DNA of 64,000 nt from Symsagittifera roscoffensis (GCF_963678635.1 NC_087062.1:75508349-75572348); one strand, 5' to 3'; counted from the stretch's first letter, positions 51,386-61,573 are shown. Notes: generated by a model from the letters alone, not told the origin. A program made the numbers and translations.

Positions 51386-51866
51386 TGCGAAAGATTGAAG
51401 AAATCAACAAAGGCGGAATGTAATTCAGGGTAAAATGTATATGTTAACTTCAAAAGTTGGGTTCGACTTGTCGTTTTCCTTTTTCAAAAAATAGATACCA
51501 CAAACCGCAATAACCAAGACTCGAGGTTGTAAGTCAATGTGGACTGTATATTTTTAGTTTGACAAACTGATTAAAAGCAGCTGTCCTATTTTTTTTTCAA
51601 AGAACAGATGCGAAAAACCACAAACGTTTATAATATAATAGAAAACATTTGACGCGAATACGAATCTTTTATCAACCTAAAATTTTACTAGCCATTGTAT
51701 TTCAATGTGAAGTGTATATCTTATATCTTAAAATTGATTAAAAACAGCTGTTCTTTTTTTCGAAAAAAAAAAGATTTCAAAAATTTTACAAATCAAAACA
51801 AAAAATCTGACGCAAATACGAATCATTCATCAACTTAAAAATCTGCCATTTCAGCCAGTGACAATC
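51386..51866 (-). other. Composite spacer without tRNA
   Basis: Same fused spacer as 27036-27516. Confidence 0.7.
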
Positions 51867-51947
51867 GCAGCCAGCAAGATTCGAACCTGCGCGTGAAGTT
51901 CTCAACTGATTTCGGGTCACACGCCTTAACCACTCGGCCATGACTGC
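51867..51947 (-). pseudogene. tRNA-Ser(CGA)-like copy, class R
   Basis: Class R, but loop CCCGAAA loses U33 and the stem loses a pair. Confidence 0.6.
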
Positions 51948-52158
51948 TCCCAATAATTAAAAATCTCAAGAAATAGCTATTGTATTTCCATGCGACATGT
52001 ATATTTAAACTTAAAAAACTATTAGAAACAGCTGTTTTTTTTTTGAAAAAACAGATTTTAAAAAACGATTTTATTTTAACAAGCAAATAATAAAATGCGA
52101 GGCAAATATGCATTTTCCACCAATTTGAAAATCTATTCTTTTTTTGCCAATACAAAGT

Positions 52159-52239
52159 GAACGCAGCATGATTCCAACCTGCACGTCAAGAGCACAACTG
52201 ATTTCGCGCCACACTCCTTAACCAGTTGGCCATGGCTGC
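52159..52239 (-). pseudogene. tRNA-Ser(CGA)-like copy, class S
   Basis: Class S. Confidence 0.8.
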
Positions 52240-52451
52240 TGCCAAAAACTTATCGTCACACCGAAAATCGTCATTGTATTTCAATCTAAAATGTATATCT
52301 TGGATCTAAAAACAATGATTAAATACAACTGTTCCTCTTTTTCCAAAAAAAGGTACTGAAAAATCGCAAACTATATAAAGCAAACGAAAAACCTGACGCA
52401 AATACGCATTTTTCAGGAATCTAAGAATCTGCCATTTTGCCAGTGTCAATC

Positions 52452-52532
52452 TCAGCCAGCAGGATTAAACCTTATGCGAAAATATCATCCTGCATTTTGA
52501 GTCAGACGCCTTAACCACTTGGCCATGGCTGC
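52452..52532 (-). pseudogene. tRNA-like copy, class O, CAA anticodon
   Basis: Class O. Confidence 0.75.
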
Positions 52533-52744
52533 CGCCAAAAATTCAACATCTCAACAAAATCGCTATTGTATTTCAGTGTAAAGTGTAAATCTTGAATCTA
52601 AAAAAACTGATTTAAAACAGGTGTTCTCCTTTTCGAAAAAAAATAGGTACCAAAATTCGCGAACTTTCACAAAGCAAAAAAAAACTGACGCGAAAATGAA
52701 CTTTTCACCATCCTAAAAATCTGCCAATTCAGCCAGTGACAATC

Positions 52745-52825
52745 GCATCCAGCAAGATTTGAACATGTGCGTGAAGATCACATTTGTTTTTAAGTCAGAC
52801 GCCTTAACCACTCAGGCATGCCTGG
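52745..52825 (-). pseudogene. tRNA-like copy, class I', TAA anticodon
   Basis: Class I' with GCATCC at the 3' end. Confidence 0.8.
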
Positions 52826-53027
52826 TAACAACGATTGATAGTGTCAACAAAAATCTTATTTGTGTTTCTGTGTAAAGTGTATATCTTAATTTCAAAAATT
52901 GATAAAGAACATCTGTTCTTTTTTCTTCAAAAAAACATATAAAGTGCAATATTTGGAAAAGCAAAAAATCTGACCCAAATATGCAGTTTCAGCAATCTAA
53001 AGATCTGCTTTTTTGCCAGTACAGATA

Positions 53028-53108
53028 GCAAACAGAAGGATTCGGACCTGCAAGCAAAGACCACATCTGATTTACAGTCAGACGCCCTAACTATTCGGCC
53101 AAGACTGC
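53028..53108 (-). pseudogene. tRNA-like copy, class J, GTA anticodon
   Basis: J(GTA). Confidence 0.7.
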
Positions 53109-53413
53109 TGCGAAAGGTTGAAAAACTCAACAAAATCCGATTATCATTCAGGGAAAAAAGAGTAAGTAAATTTTAAAATATTGGGTTCCACTTGACATTT
53201 CTTTTCAAAAAACGGATACCAAAAACCGCAATAACCGAGAATCGAGATTGTAACTCAGTGTGGACTGTATATCTTTAGTTCGAAAAACGGATTAAAAACA
53301 GCTGTCCTGTTTTTTTTAAAAAACAGATGCAAAAAACCACAAAAATCAATAATACAATAGAAAACATCTGACGCGAAAACGAATCTTTCATCAACCTAAA
53401 ATTCTACAAATTC
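53109..53413 (-). other. Composite spacer, one tRNA lost
   Basis: As 31329-31646, with a 12-13 bp loss just before the T copy (ACAAATTCGCAGCC). Confidence 0.65.
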
Positions 53414-53494
53414 GCAGCCAGCAGAATTCGAACCTGCGCGTGAATATCACAGCTAACTTCGAGTCAGACGCCTTAACTATTCGGCCATGACTGC
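53414..53494 (-). pseudogene. tRNA-Ser(CGA)-like copy, class T
   Basis: Class T, trailer shortened. Confidence 0.6.
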
Positions 53495-53812
53495 TGCGAA
53501 AGATTGAAAAACTCAACAAAATCGCATCGAAATTCAGGGAAAAAAGAATATGAAAACTTTAAAAATTGGGTTCCACTTGATATATTTTTTTGAAGAATAC
53601 ATACCAAAAACCGCAATAACCCAGAATAGAGATTGTAACTCAGTGTGGACTGTATATCTTTAATTTGACAAACTGATTAAAAACAGCTGTCCTATTTTTT
53701 TCAAAAAACAGATTCGAAAAATCGCAAAAATCTATAAAACAATAGAAAACATCTGACGCGAATACGAATCTTTAATCAAACTAAAAATCTACCATTTGAG
53801 CCGGTGACAATC
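53495..53812 (-). other. Composite spacer, one tRNA lost
   Basis: Counterpart of 31728-32042. Confidence 0.65.
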
Positions 53813-53893
53813 GCAGCCAGCAGGATTAAAACCTGCGCATGAAGAACCCATCTGATTCCGAGGCAGATGCCTTAGCCACTCGGCCATGGGTGC
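53813..53893 (-). pseudogene. tRNA-like copy, class U, CGG anticodon
   Basis: Class U with TCTGC in the anticodon stem (pair 31-39 lost). Its anticodon arm is the left edge of the 1.9-kb duplication. Confidence 0.7.
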
Positions 53894-54090
53894 TGCAAAA
53901 ATTGAAAATCTGAAGAAAATTACTATTGTATTTCAATGTGAAGTGTATAACTTAAATTGAATAAAAACAGCGGTTCTTTTTTTAAAAATTAGATTCCAAA
54001 AATCGCAAAATTTAACAAATCAAAAGAAAAAATCTGACGCGAATACGAAACTTTCCCCCTAAAAATCTGCCATTTGAGCCGAGGAAAATC

Positions 54091-54171
54091 GCAGTCAGCA
54101 GGATTCGAACCCGCTCGTGAACATCACAGCTGATTTCGAAACAGACGCCTTAACCACTCGGACATGTCAGC
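54091..54171 (-). pseudogene. tRNA-Ser(CGA)-like copy, class X
   Basis: GCTGACATGTCC at the 5' end; T stem GCGGG/CCTGC nearly paired; B box GGTTCGAATCC. Anticodon stem pair 31-39 lost. Confidence 0.7.
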
Positions 54172-54333
54172 TTCGAGAAAGTTAAAATCTCAACAAAATC
54201 GCTATTGTATTTTAGTGTGGGTGCATATCTTGAACCTAAAAACTGATTAAAAACAGCTGTTCTTCCTTTTCAAAAAAGGCATCATAATTTGCAAAAGAAA
54301 AAAGAAATTCTGCCATTTTAGCCAAGGATAACC

Positions 54334-54414
54334 GCAGCCAGCATGATTCAGACCTGCGCGTGATTATCACAACTGACTTCAAGACATTCGCCTTAACCAC
54401 TCGGCCATGGCTGC
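54334..54414 (-). pseudogene. tRNA-Ser(TGA)-like copy, class W
   Basis: Acceptor perfect, A box canonical. Anticodon stem AATGT/TCAGT lost, T loop changed (TCTGAAT). Confidence 0.7.
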
Positions 54415-54618
54415 TGCCAATAAGTGAAAATATCAAGAAAATCGCTATTGTAATTCAATGTGAAGTGTATATCTTAAATCTTACAAATTATTAAAAACAG
54501 CGATTTTTTTTCGAAATTAGATTCCAAAAATCGCTATTTTTCATAAATCAAAAGCCAAATTTGACGCGAATACGAAACGCTCGCCCAAAAAAATCTGCCA
54601 TTTCAGCCAAGGACAATC

Positions 54619-54699
54619 GCAGCAAGCGGGATTCGCACCTGCGCTTGAATATCACAGCTGATTCCGAGACAGACGTCTTAACCACTCGGCCATGGCTGC
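54619..54699 (-). pseudogene. tRNA-like copy, class V, CGG anticodon
   Basis: CGG in loop CTCGGAA. Acceptor GCAGCCA/TTGCTGC has one mismatch, T stem one mismatch, T55 is G, and pair 31-39 is lost. Confidence 0.7.
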
Positions 54700-54903
54700 T
54701 GCTAATAATTAAAAATCTGAACAAAATAGCTATTGTATCTCCATTCAACCGGCTTACTTAAATTTAAAAATTGATTGTAAACAGCTGTTTTTTTTTTGAA
54801 AAAAACAGACATCGAAAAATAATTTTAAACAGCAAAAAAAAATGGGACGCAAATATACATTTTTCAAACACTTAAAAATCTACTCTTTTTGCAAGTACAA
54901 AGT

Positions 54904-54984
54904 GGAGCAGTCAGGATTCTAACCTGCTCCCACAAGATCACATCTGCTTTTGAATTACACCCTTAACCACTCGGCCATGGCTGC
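54904..54984 (-). pseudogene. tRNA-like copy, class Y, CAA anticodon
   Basis: 5' half canonical. Anticodon stem poor, and T-arm bases shuffled (GGAGCAGTCAGG on the plus strand). Confidence 0.7.
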
Positions 54985-55187
54985 TGCCAATAAGTGAAAA
55001 TCTCAAGAAAATCGCTATTGTAATTCAATGTGAAGTGTATATCTTAAATCTTACAAATTATTAAAAACAGTGATTTTTTTTCGAAATTAGATTTCAAAAG
55101 TTGCTATTTTTCATAAATCAAAACCAAATCTGACGCGAATACGAAACGCTCGCCCAAAAAAATCTGCCATTTCAGCCAAGGACAATC

Positions 55188-55268
55188 GCAGCAAGCGGGA
55201 TTCGCACCTGCGCTTGAATATCACAGCTGCTTCCGAGACAGACGTCTTAACCACTCGGCCATGGCTGC
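55188..55268 (-). pseudogene. tRNA-like copy, class V, CGG anticodon
   Basis: Class V with GCTTCCGAG, so position 39 is also changed. Confidence 0.7.
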
Positions 55269-55478
55269 TGCCAATAATTGAAAATCTCAAGAAAACAGCT
55301 ATTGTAATTCAAAATGAAGTGTATATCTTAAATCTTATATTTGATTAAAAACAGCGGTTCCTTTTTTTTTTCAAAAAAAGTTTCCAGAAATCGCAATTTT
55401 TTCTAAATCAAAAGAAAAAATCTGACGCGAATACGAAAACTTCGCCCTAAAAATCTGCCATTTTCTCCAATGACAATT

Positions 55479-55559
55479 GCAGCCAGCTGGATTTTAACCT
55501 GTGCGTGAATATCACAGCTGATTTCGAGACAGACGCTTCAACCACTTGGCCATGTGTGC
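55479..55559 (-). pseudogene. tRNA-Ser(CGA)-like copy, class Z
   Basis: T loop TTAAAAT; D arm GTTGAAGC. Loop CTCGAAA kept. Confidence 0.7.
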
Positions 55560-55709
55560 TGCCAATAATTGATAATCCCAAGAAAAAACCTTTTGTATTT
55601 CAAAGATATAGCTTAGCTTTATTTTCCGTCGATATGTACCTCCGAGCGAATGTTACGAAAATAATTTTTTGACCCATCTAAAAATCTGCCCATTTTTCTA
55701 GTAGAAATC

Positions 55710-55790
55710 ACAACCAGCAGGATTCGAACCTGCGCGTGAAGATCACATCTGATTCCGAGGCAGATGCCTTAGCCACTCGGCCATGGGTGC
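55710..55790 (-). tRNA. Hybrid tRNA-like copy, CGG anticodon, Ser scaffold
   Basis: Junction copy of the 1.9-kb duplication. Its T and variable arms come from the right-end type (as at 57605) and its anticodon arm to 5' end from class U (as at 53813). A box TGGCCGAGTGGCTAAGG and B box GGTTCGAATCC are canonical, variable stem and T stem pair fully, and G73 follows. Defects are acceptor pair 4-69, a wobble at 1-72, and pair 31-39. The loop CTCGGAA gives CGG, a proline anticodon on a serine-type body. Functional status is open. Confidence 0.45.
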
Positions 55791-55987
55791 TGCAAAAATT
55801 GAAAATCTGAAGAAAATTACTATTGTATTTCAATGTGAAGTGTATAACTTAAATTGAATAAAAACAGCGGTTCTTTTTTTAAAAATTAGATTCCAAAAAT
55901 CGCAAAATTTAACAAATCAAAAGAAAAAATCTGACGCGAATACGAAACTTTCCCCCTAAAAATCTGCCATTTGAGCCGAGGAAAATC

Positions 55988-56068
55988 GCAGTCAGCAGGA
56001 TTCGAACCCGCTCGTGAACATCACAGCTGATTTCGAAACAGACGCCTTAACCACTCGGACATGTCAGC
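55988..56068 (-). pseudogene. tRNA-Ser(CGA)-like copy, class X
   Basis: Duplicate of 54091. Confidence 0.7.
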
Positions 56069-56230
56069 TTCGAGAAAGTTAAAATCTCAACAAAATCGCT
56101 ATTGTATTTTAGTGTGGGTGCATATCTTGAACCTAAAAACTGATTAAAAACAGCTGTTCTTCCTTTTCAAAAAAGGCATCATAATTTGCAAAAGAAAAAA
56201 GAAATTCTGCCATTTTAGCCAAGGATAACC

Positions 56231-56311
56231 GCAGCCAGCATGATTCAGACCTGCGCGTGATTATCACAACTGACTTCAAGACATTCGCCTTAACCACTCG
56301 GCCATGGCTGC
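56231..56311 (-). pseudogene. tRNA-Ser(TGA)-like copy, class W
   Basis: Duplicate of 54334. Confidence 0.7.
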
Positions 56312-56515
56312 TGCCAATAAGTGAAAATATCAAGAAAATCGCTATTGTAATTCAATGTGAAGTGTATATCTTAAATCTTACAAATTATTAAAAACAGCGA
56401 TTTTTTTTCGAAATTAGATTCCAAAAATCGCTATTTTTCATAAATCAAAAGCCAAATTTGACGCGAATACGAAACGCTCGCCCAAAAAAATCTGCCATTT
56501 CAGCCAAGGACAATC

Positions 56516-56596
56516 GCAGCAAGCGGGATTCGCACCTGCGCTTGAATATCACAGCTGATTCCGAGACAGACGTCTTAACCACTCGGCCATGGCTGC
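56516..56596 (-). pseudogene. tRNA-like copy, class V, CGG anticodon
   Basis: Duplicate of 54619. Confidence 0.7.
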
Positions 56597-56801
56597 TGCT
56601 AATAATTAAAAATCTGAACAAAATAGCTATTGTATCTCCATTCAACCGGTTTACTTAAATTTAAAAATTGATTGTAAACAGCTGTTTTTTTTTTTGAAAA
56701 AAACAGACATCGAAAAATAATTTTAAACAGCAAAAAAAAATGGGACGCAAATATACATTTTTCAAACACTTAAAAATCTACTCTTTTTGCAAGTACAAAG
56801 T

Positions 56802-56882
56802 GGAGCAGTCAGGATTCTAACCTGCTCCCACAAGATCACATCTGCTTTTGAATTACACCCTTAACCACTCGGCCATGGCTGC
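56802..56882 (-). pseudogene. tRNA-like copy, class Y, CAA anticodon
   Basis: Duplicate of 54904. Confidence 0.7.
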
Positions 56883-57085
56883 TGCCAATAAGTGAAAATC
56901 TCAAGAAAATCGCTATTGTAATTCAATGTGAAGTGTATATCTTAAATCTTACAAATTATTAAAAACAGCGATTTTTTTTCGAAATTAGATTTCAAAAGTT
57001 GCTATTTTTCATAAATCAAAACCAAATCTGACGCGAATACGAAACGCTCGCCCAAAAAAATCTGCCATTTCAGCCAAGGACAATC

Positions 57086-57166
57086 GCAGCAAGCGGGATT
57101 CGCACCTGCGCTTGAATATCACAGCTGCTTCCGAGACAGACGTCTTAACCACTCGGCCATGGCTGC
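57086..57166 (-). pseudogene. tRNA-like copy, class V, CGG anticodon
   Basis: Duplicate of 55188. Confidence 0.7.
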
Positions 57167-57373
57167 TGCCAATAATTGAAAATCTCAAGAAAACAGCTAT
57201 TGTAATTCAAAATGAAGTGTATATCTTAAATCTTATATTTGATTAAAAACAGCGGTTCTTTTTTTTCAAAAAAAGTTTCCAGAAATCGCAATTTTTTCTA
57301 AATCAAAAGAAAAAATCTGACGCGAATACGAAAACTTCGCCCTAAAAATCTGCCATTTTCTCCAACGACAATT

Positions 57374-57454
57374 GCAGCCAGCTGGATTTTAACCTGTGCG
57401 TGAATATCACAGCTGATTTCGAGACAGACGCATCAACCACTTGGCCATGTGTGC
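57374..57454 (-). pseudogene. tRNA-Ser(CGA)-like copy, class Z
   Basis: Duplicate of 55479, with one D-arm base different (GACGCATCAACC). Confidence 0.7.
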
Positions 57455-57604
57455 TGCCAATAATTGATAATCCCAAGAAAAAACCTTTTGTATTTCAAAG
57501 ATATAGCTTAGCTTTATTTTCCGTCGATATGTACCTCCGAGCGAATGTTACGAAAATAATTTTTTGACCCATCTAAAAATCTGCCCATTTTTCTAGTAGA
57601 AATC

Positions 57605-57685
57605 ACAACCAGCAGGATTCGAACCTGCGCGTGAAGACCACATCTGATTTTTAGTCAGACGCCTTAACGACTCGGCCATGGCAGG
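57605..57685 (-). pseudogene. tRNA-like copy, right-end family, AAA anticodon
   Basis: Anticodon stem TCTGA/TCAGA is perfect around CTAAAAA, giving AAA (Phe). T arm and B box perfect. Acceptor CCTGCCA/TGGTTGT has two mismatches. Confidence 0.6.
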
Positions 57686-57883
57686 TCCGAATGATTAAAA
57701 ATCTCAACAATATAGGGATTGTATTTCAACGTAAATGTTTATGTTTTTGTTTTTAAAAGTATATAAACTCGATATCTTAAAAACAGATAACAAAAACCAC
57801 AATAACTCAATACCCGAAATCAATCTGAGAAAAAGCTATTTTTTGACCCATCTAAAAATCTGCCTATTTTTCTAGTACAACTC

Positions 57884-57964
57884 GCGACGAGCAAGATTCG
57901 AACATGCGCGTGACGATCACATCCGATTTACAGTCAGATGCCATAACCACTTGGCCATGGCTGC
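57884..57964 (-). pseudogene. tRNA-like copy, right-end family, GTA anticodon
   Basis: GTA in a stem close to perfect. D loop AGTGGTTATGGC. T arm with two changes. Independent of the J(GTA) lineage by its other bases. Confidence 0.65.
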
Positions 57965-58170
57965 TCAGAATAATTAAAAATATCAACAAAATAGGTAATG
58001 TATTTCGAGGTAAATTTATGTTTTTTAAAAAAGTAATAATTCAACTCGACATCTTTTTTTTCAAAAAACAGATACCAAAAATCGCAATAAATCAATATTC
58101 GAAACAAACCTGAGAGAAAAACTACTTTTTTGAACCATCTAAAAACCTGCCCATTTTTCTAGTACAAATC

Positions 58171-58251
58171 GCAACCAGCAGTATTCGAACCTGAGCGTGA
58201 AGATCACATCTGATTTCTAGTCAGAAGCCTTAAACACTCGGACATGGCTGT
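58171..58251 (-). pseudogene. tRNA-Ser(AGA)-like copy, right-end family
   Basis: AGA with perfect anticodon stem. G1 changed, G53-C61 lost (AGTATTCGAAC on the plus strand), and GAGTGTTTAAGG in the D loop. Confidence 0.65.
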
Positions 58252-58452
58252 TCCGAATGATGTAAAAGTCTCAAAAAGTAGGTACTGTTTTTCAAGGTAA
58301 ATGTATATGTTTTTTTTAAATAATTCAACTCGACATCTTTTTTTTAAAAAACAGATACCAAAAACCGCATTAACTCAAAAATCGAAACAAATCTGAGAAA
58401 AAAAACACTTTTTGGACCCATTTGAAAATCTGCCCATTTGCTAGAACGAATC

Positions 58453-58533
58453 GCAGCCAGCAGGATTTGGACCTGCGCGTGAAGATTACATCTAAGTTCG
58501 AGTCAGAAGCCTTAACCACTTGACCATGGCTGC
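58453..58533 (-). pseudogene. tRNA-Ser(CGA)-like copy, right-end family
   Basis: Acceptor and T stem perfect. T loop TCCAAAT changes T55. Anticodon stem holds with a wobble (TCTGA/TTAGA). Confidence 0.55.
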
Positions 58534-58742
58534 TCCGAATGATGTAAAAATCACAAAAAGTAGGTACTGTTTTTTTCAAGGCAAATGTATATGTTTTTTT
58601 TTTAAAAATCATTCAACTCGACATCTTTTTTTCAAAAAACAAATACCGAAAACCGCAATAACTCAACAATCGAAACAAATCTGAGAAATAAAACTTTTTT
58701 TTTAGCCCATCTAAAAATCTGCCCATTTTTCAAGTACAAATC

Positions 58743-58823
58743 GCAACCAGCAGGATTCGAACATGCGCGTGAAGATCACATCCGATTTCTAGTCAGACGC
58801 CTTAACCACTCGGCCATGGCTGC
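58743..58823 (-). tRNA. tRNA-Ser(AGA), right-end family, one T-stem mismatch
   Basis: Acceptor GCAGCCA/TGGTTGC pairs with one wobble. A box canonical, anticodon AGA in a paired stem, variable stem perfect. T stem GCATG/CCTGC has one mismatch, in the B box. Confidence 0.5.
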
Positions 58824-59029
58824 TCCGAAAAAATGAAAATCTCAACAAAATAGGAATTGTTTTTCGAGGTAAATTTATACGTTTTTTTTTAAAATAAAAA
58901 TCCAACTCGACATATTTTTTTTTCAAAAACAGACGCAAAAAACCGCAATAAATCAATACTCGAAACAAATCTGAGAAAAAACTACTTTTTTGACCCATCT
59001 AAAATCTGCCCATTTTTCTAGTACAAATC

Positions 59030-59110
59030 GCAACCAGCAGGATTCGAACCTGCGCGAGTAGATCATATCTGATTTCAAGTCAGACGCCTTAACCACTCGG
59101 CCGTGGCTGC
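59030..59110 (-). tRNA. tRNA-Ser(TGA), right-end family, U8 to C
   Basis: Anticodon arm and T arm perfect, B box canonical, acceptor paired with one wobble. Defects: C8 and a weakened variable stem. Best Ser(UGA) candidate in the window. Confidence 0.5.
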
Positions 59111-59314
59111 TCCGAATGATAGAAAAATTTCAAAAAGTACGTACTGTATTTCAAAAAAAATGCATGTCAATTTTAAAAAATTGATTTAACGCGACATCTT
59201 TTTTTTTCAAAAATCAGATACCAAAAACGCAATAACTCAATATTCGAAACAAATCTGAGAAAAAACTACTTTTTTGACCCATCTAAAAATCTGCTCATTT
59301 TTCTTGTAAAAGCC

Positions 59315-59395
59315 GCAACCAGCAGGATTCGAACATGCGCGTAAAGATCAGTTCTGATTTTTAGGCAGACGCCTTAACCACTCAGCCATGGCTGC
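59315..59395 (-). pseudogene. tRNA-like copy, right-end family, AAA anticodon
   Basis: AAA in loop CTAAAAA. Acceptor pairs fully. Pair 31-39 and one T-stem pair lost. Confidence 0.6.
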
Positions 59396-59571
59396 TTCGA
59401 TTGATAAAAGTCTCAACAAAATAGGAATTGTATTTCAAGGTAAATGTATATGTTTTTTTAGAAAAAATAATTTAACTCGACATCTTTTTTTTCAAAAAAC
59501 AGATGCCAAAAACCGCAATTACTCGAATTTCGAAGCAAATCTGAGAAAAAAAAATATATTTTTTTTCTTCT

Positions 59572-59576
59572 AAAAA
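59572..59576 (-). terminator. Pol III T-run of the 59602 gene
   Basis: T5 on the minus strand, 26 nt past the tRNA 3' end, the same distance as in class A despite the different spacer. Confidence 0.6.
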
Positions 59577-59601
59577 TCTCATCTTTTTGCTAGTACGAAT
59601 C

Positions 59602-59682
59602 ACAGCCAGCAGGGTTCGAACCTGCGCGTGAAGATCACATCTGATTTCTAGTCAGACGCCTTAACCACTCGGCTATAGCTGC
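59602..59682 (-). tRNA. tRNA-Ser(AGA), right-end family, intact
   Basis: Acceptor GCAGCTA/TGGCTGT pairs throughout with two wobbles. D stem GCC/GGC, anticodon stem TCTGA/TCAGA around CTAGAAA, variable stem GTGA/TCAC and T stem GCAGG/CCTGC are complete. A box TAGCCGAGTGGTTAAGG, B box GGTTCGAACCC, G73. Its A34 would be read as inosine, giving the usual eukaryotic Ser(IGA) decoding. The only fully folded AGA copy seen. Confidence 0.8.
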
Positions 59683-59889
59683 TCCGAATGCTTACAAATC
59701 TCAAAGAAATAGGAATTATTTTTCAAGGTAAATGTATATGTTTTTTTTTTAAATAATAATTCAACTCGACATTTTTTTTCAGAAAATAGATATCAAAAAC
59801 CGCAAAAACTCAATATTCGAAACAAATCTGAAAAAAAAACTTACTTCACTGACCCATCTGAAAAACGCCCCCTCTTGCTAGTGCGTATC

Positions 59890-59947
59890 GCAGCCAAGAT
59901 CACATCTGATTTCCAGTCAGACGTTTTAACCACTCGGCCATGGCTGC
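59890..59947 (-). pseudogene. T-arm-less tRNA-Ser-like copy, GGA anticodon
   Basis: 58 nt. The acceptor 3' strand is joined straight to the variable arm (GCAGCCAAGATCACATC on the plus strand), deleting the whole T arm. Anticodon GGA in a perfect stem. No B box. Same deletion at 63821. Confidence 0.75.
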
Positions 59948-60152
59948 TCTGATTGATTCAAAAATCTCAAAATAACTACTGTATTTCAAGGTAAATGTAT
60001 ATGTCAGTTTTAATTTTCTGATTCAACTCGACATATGTTTTATAAAAAAAAAACAGATACCGAAAACCGCATTGATTCATGATTCGAATTAAATCTGGGA
60101 AAAGAAACTTTTTGACCTATTGAAAAATCTGCCACTCTTGCTAGTATGTAGC

Positions 60153-60232
60153 ACATCCAACAGTGTTCAAACCTGTGCGTGAGATCACATGTGATTTCTA
60201 GTCAGACGCCTTAACCACTCGGCCATGGCTGC
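60153..60232 (-). pseudogene. tRNA-Ser(AGA)-like copy, right-end family
   Basis: A box canonical. T arm decayed (AACAGTGTTCAAACC), one base missing in the variable arm, stem pair 28-42 lost. Confidence 0.7.
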
Positions 60233-60436
60233 TCGGAATGATTGCAAAATCTCAAATAGTAGTTACTGTATTTCAAGGTAAAATTATATGTCAATTTTAA
60301 ATTTTTGATTCAACTCGACATATGTTTTTTCAAAAAACAGATACCAAAAACTGCATTAACTCAATATTCGAAGCAAATCTGGGGAAAAAATACTTTTTGA
60401 CCCATCAAAAAATCTGCCACTTTTGCTAGAAGTATC

Positions 60437-60517
60437 GCATCCAACAGTATTCAAACCTGGGCGTGAAGATTACATGTGATGTCTAGTCAGACGCCTTACC
60501 CACTCTGCCATGGCTGC
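60437..60517 (-). pseudogene. tRNA-Ser(AGA)-like copy, class C relative
   Basis: Loop CTAGACA and T loop TTTGAAT as in class C, with a TCAGAATGAATCAG 5' flank that also flanks class C copies. Confidence 0.7.
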
Positions 60518-60721
60518 TCAGAATGAATCAGAGTCTCAACAAAATAGGAATTGTATTTCAAGGTAAATGCATACGTTAATTTTAAAAATTTAGTTCAACT
60601 CGACATCTTTTTTTTCAAAAAGCAGACCAAAAACCGCAATAACTCATTATTCGAAAAAAATCTGAGAAAAAAAACTCTTTTTTGACCCATTTAAAAATCT
60701 GCTCATTAGCTAGAACGAATT

Positions 60722-60802
60722 GCAGCCAGCTGGCTTCGAACCTGCGCGTAAAGATCACATCTACGTTCGAGTCACACGCCTTAACCACTCGACCATGGCT
60801 GC
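60722..60802 (-). pseudogene. tRNA-Ser(CGA)-like copy, right-end family
   Basis: CGA. Stem TGTGA/GTAGA broken. T stem one mismatch. First member of the 568-bp dimer. Confidence 0.65.
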
Positions 60803-61005
60803 TCTGCATGATAAAAAAAATCTCAAAAAGTAGTTACTGTATTTCAAAGTAAATGTATATGTCATTTTTAAAACTTTGATTCAGCTCGACATATGTATTT
60901 TCAGAAAACAGATATCAAAAACCGCAAAAACTCAATATTCGAAACAAATCTGAGAAAAAACATACTGACCCACCTGAAAAACTCCCCCTTTTTCTGGTGC
61001 GTATC

Positions 61006-61086
61006 GCAGCCAGCAGGATTTGAACCTGCGCGTGAAGATCACATCTGATTTCAAGTCAGACGCCTTAACCACGCGGCCATGTCTGC
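61006..61086 (-). tRNA. tRNA-Ser(TGA), right-end family, one acceptor mismatch
   Basis: Anticodon, variable and T stems perfect. T loop TTCAAAT keeps T55 and C56. Acceptor GCAGACA/TGGCTGC lacks pair 5-68. D arm GCGTGGTTAAGG. Confidence 0.5.
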
Positions 61087-61289
61087 TCAGAATGATAAAA
61101 AAAATCTCAAAAAGTAGTTACTGTATTTCAAAGTAAATGTATATGTCAGTTTTAAAACTGATTCAACTCGAAATAAGTTTTTTCAGAAAAACAAAACCAA
61201 AAACCGCAAAAACTCAATATTCGAAACAAATCTGAGAAAAAACTCTTTTTTGACCCATTTAAAAATCTGCTCATTAGCTAGAACGAATT

Positions 61290-61370
61290 GCAGCCAGCAG
61301 GCTTCGAACCTGCGCGTACAGATCACATCTAGGTTCGAGTCACACGCCTTAACCACTCGACCATGGCTGC
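61290..61370 (-). pseudogene. tRNA-Ser(CGA)-like copy, right-end family
   Basis: 568 bp after its twin at 60722. Acceptor paired and T arm GCAGG/CCTGC perfect, but anticodon stem TGTGA/CTAGA broken. Confidence 0.65.
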
Positions 61371-61573
61371 TCTGATTGATAAAAAAAATCTCAAAAAGTA
61401 GGTACTGTATTTCAAAGTAAATGTATATGTCATTTTTAAAACTTTGATTCAGCTCGACATATGTTTTTTCAGAAAACAGATATCAAAAACCGCAACAACT
61501 CAATATTCGAAACAAATCTGAGAAAAAACATACTGACCCACCTGAAAAACTCCCCCTTTTTCTGGTGCGTATC

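Larger units (their letters stand above)
53849..55745 (-). repeat. 1.9-kb tandem duplication, copy 1
   Basis: Begins inside the anticodon/variable arm of the class U copy at 53813 and ends inside the hybrid copy at 55710. Offset to copy 2 is 1897 bp at the left edge and 1895 bp at the right edge. The two copies differ at a few bases only. Confidence 0.9.
55746..57640 (-). repeat. 1.9-kb tandem duplication, copy 2
   Basis: Nearly identical to copy 1, with units X, W, V, Y, V, Z in the same order. It ends in the variable arm of the copy at 57605, where sequence passes into the right-end family. Confidence 0.9.
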
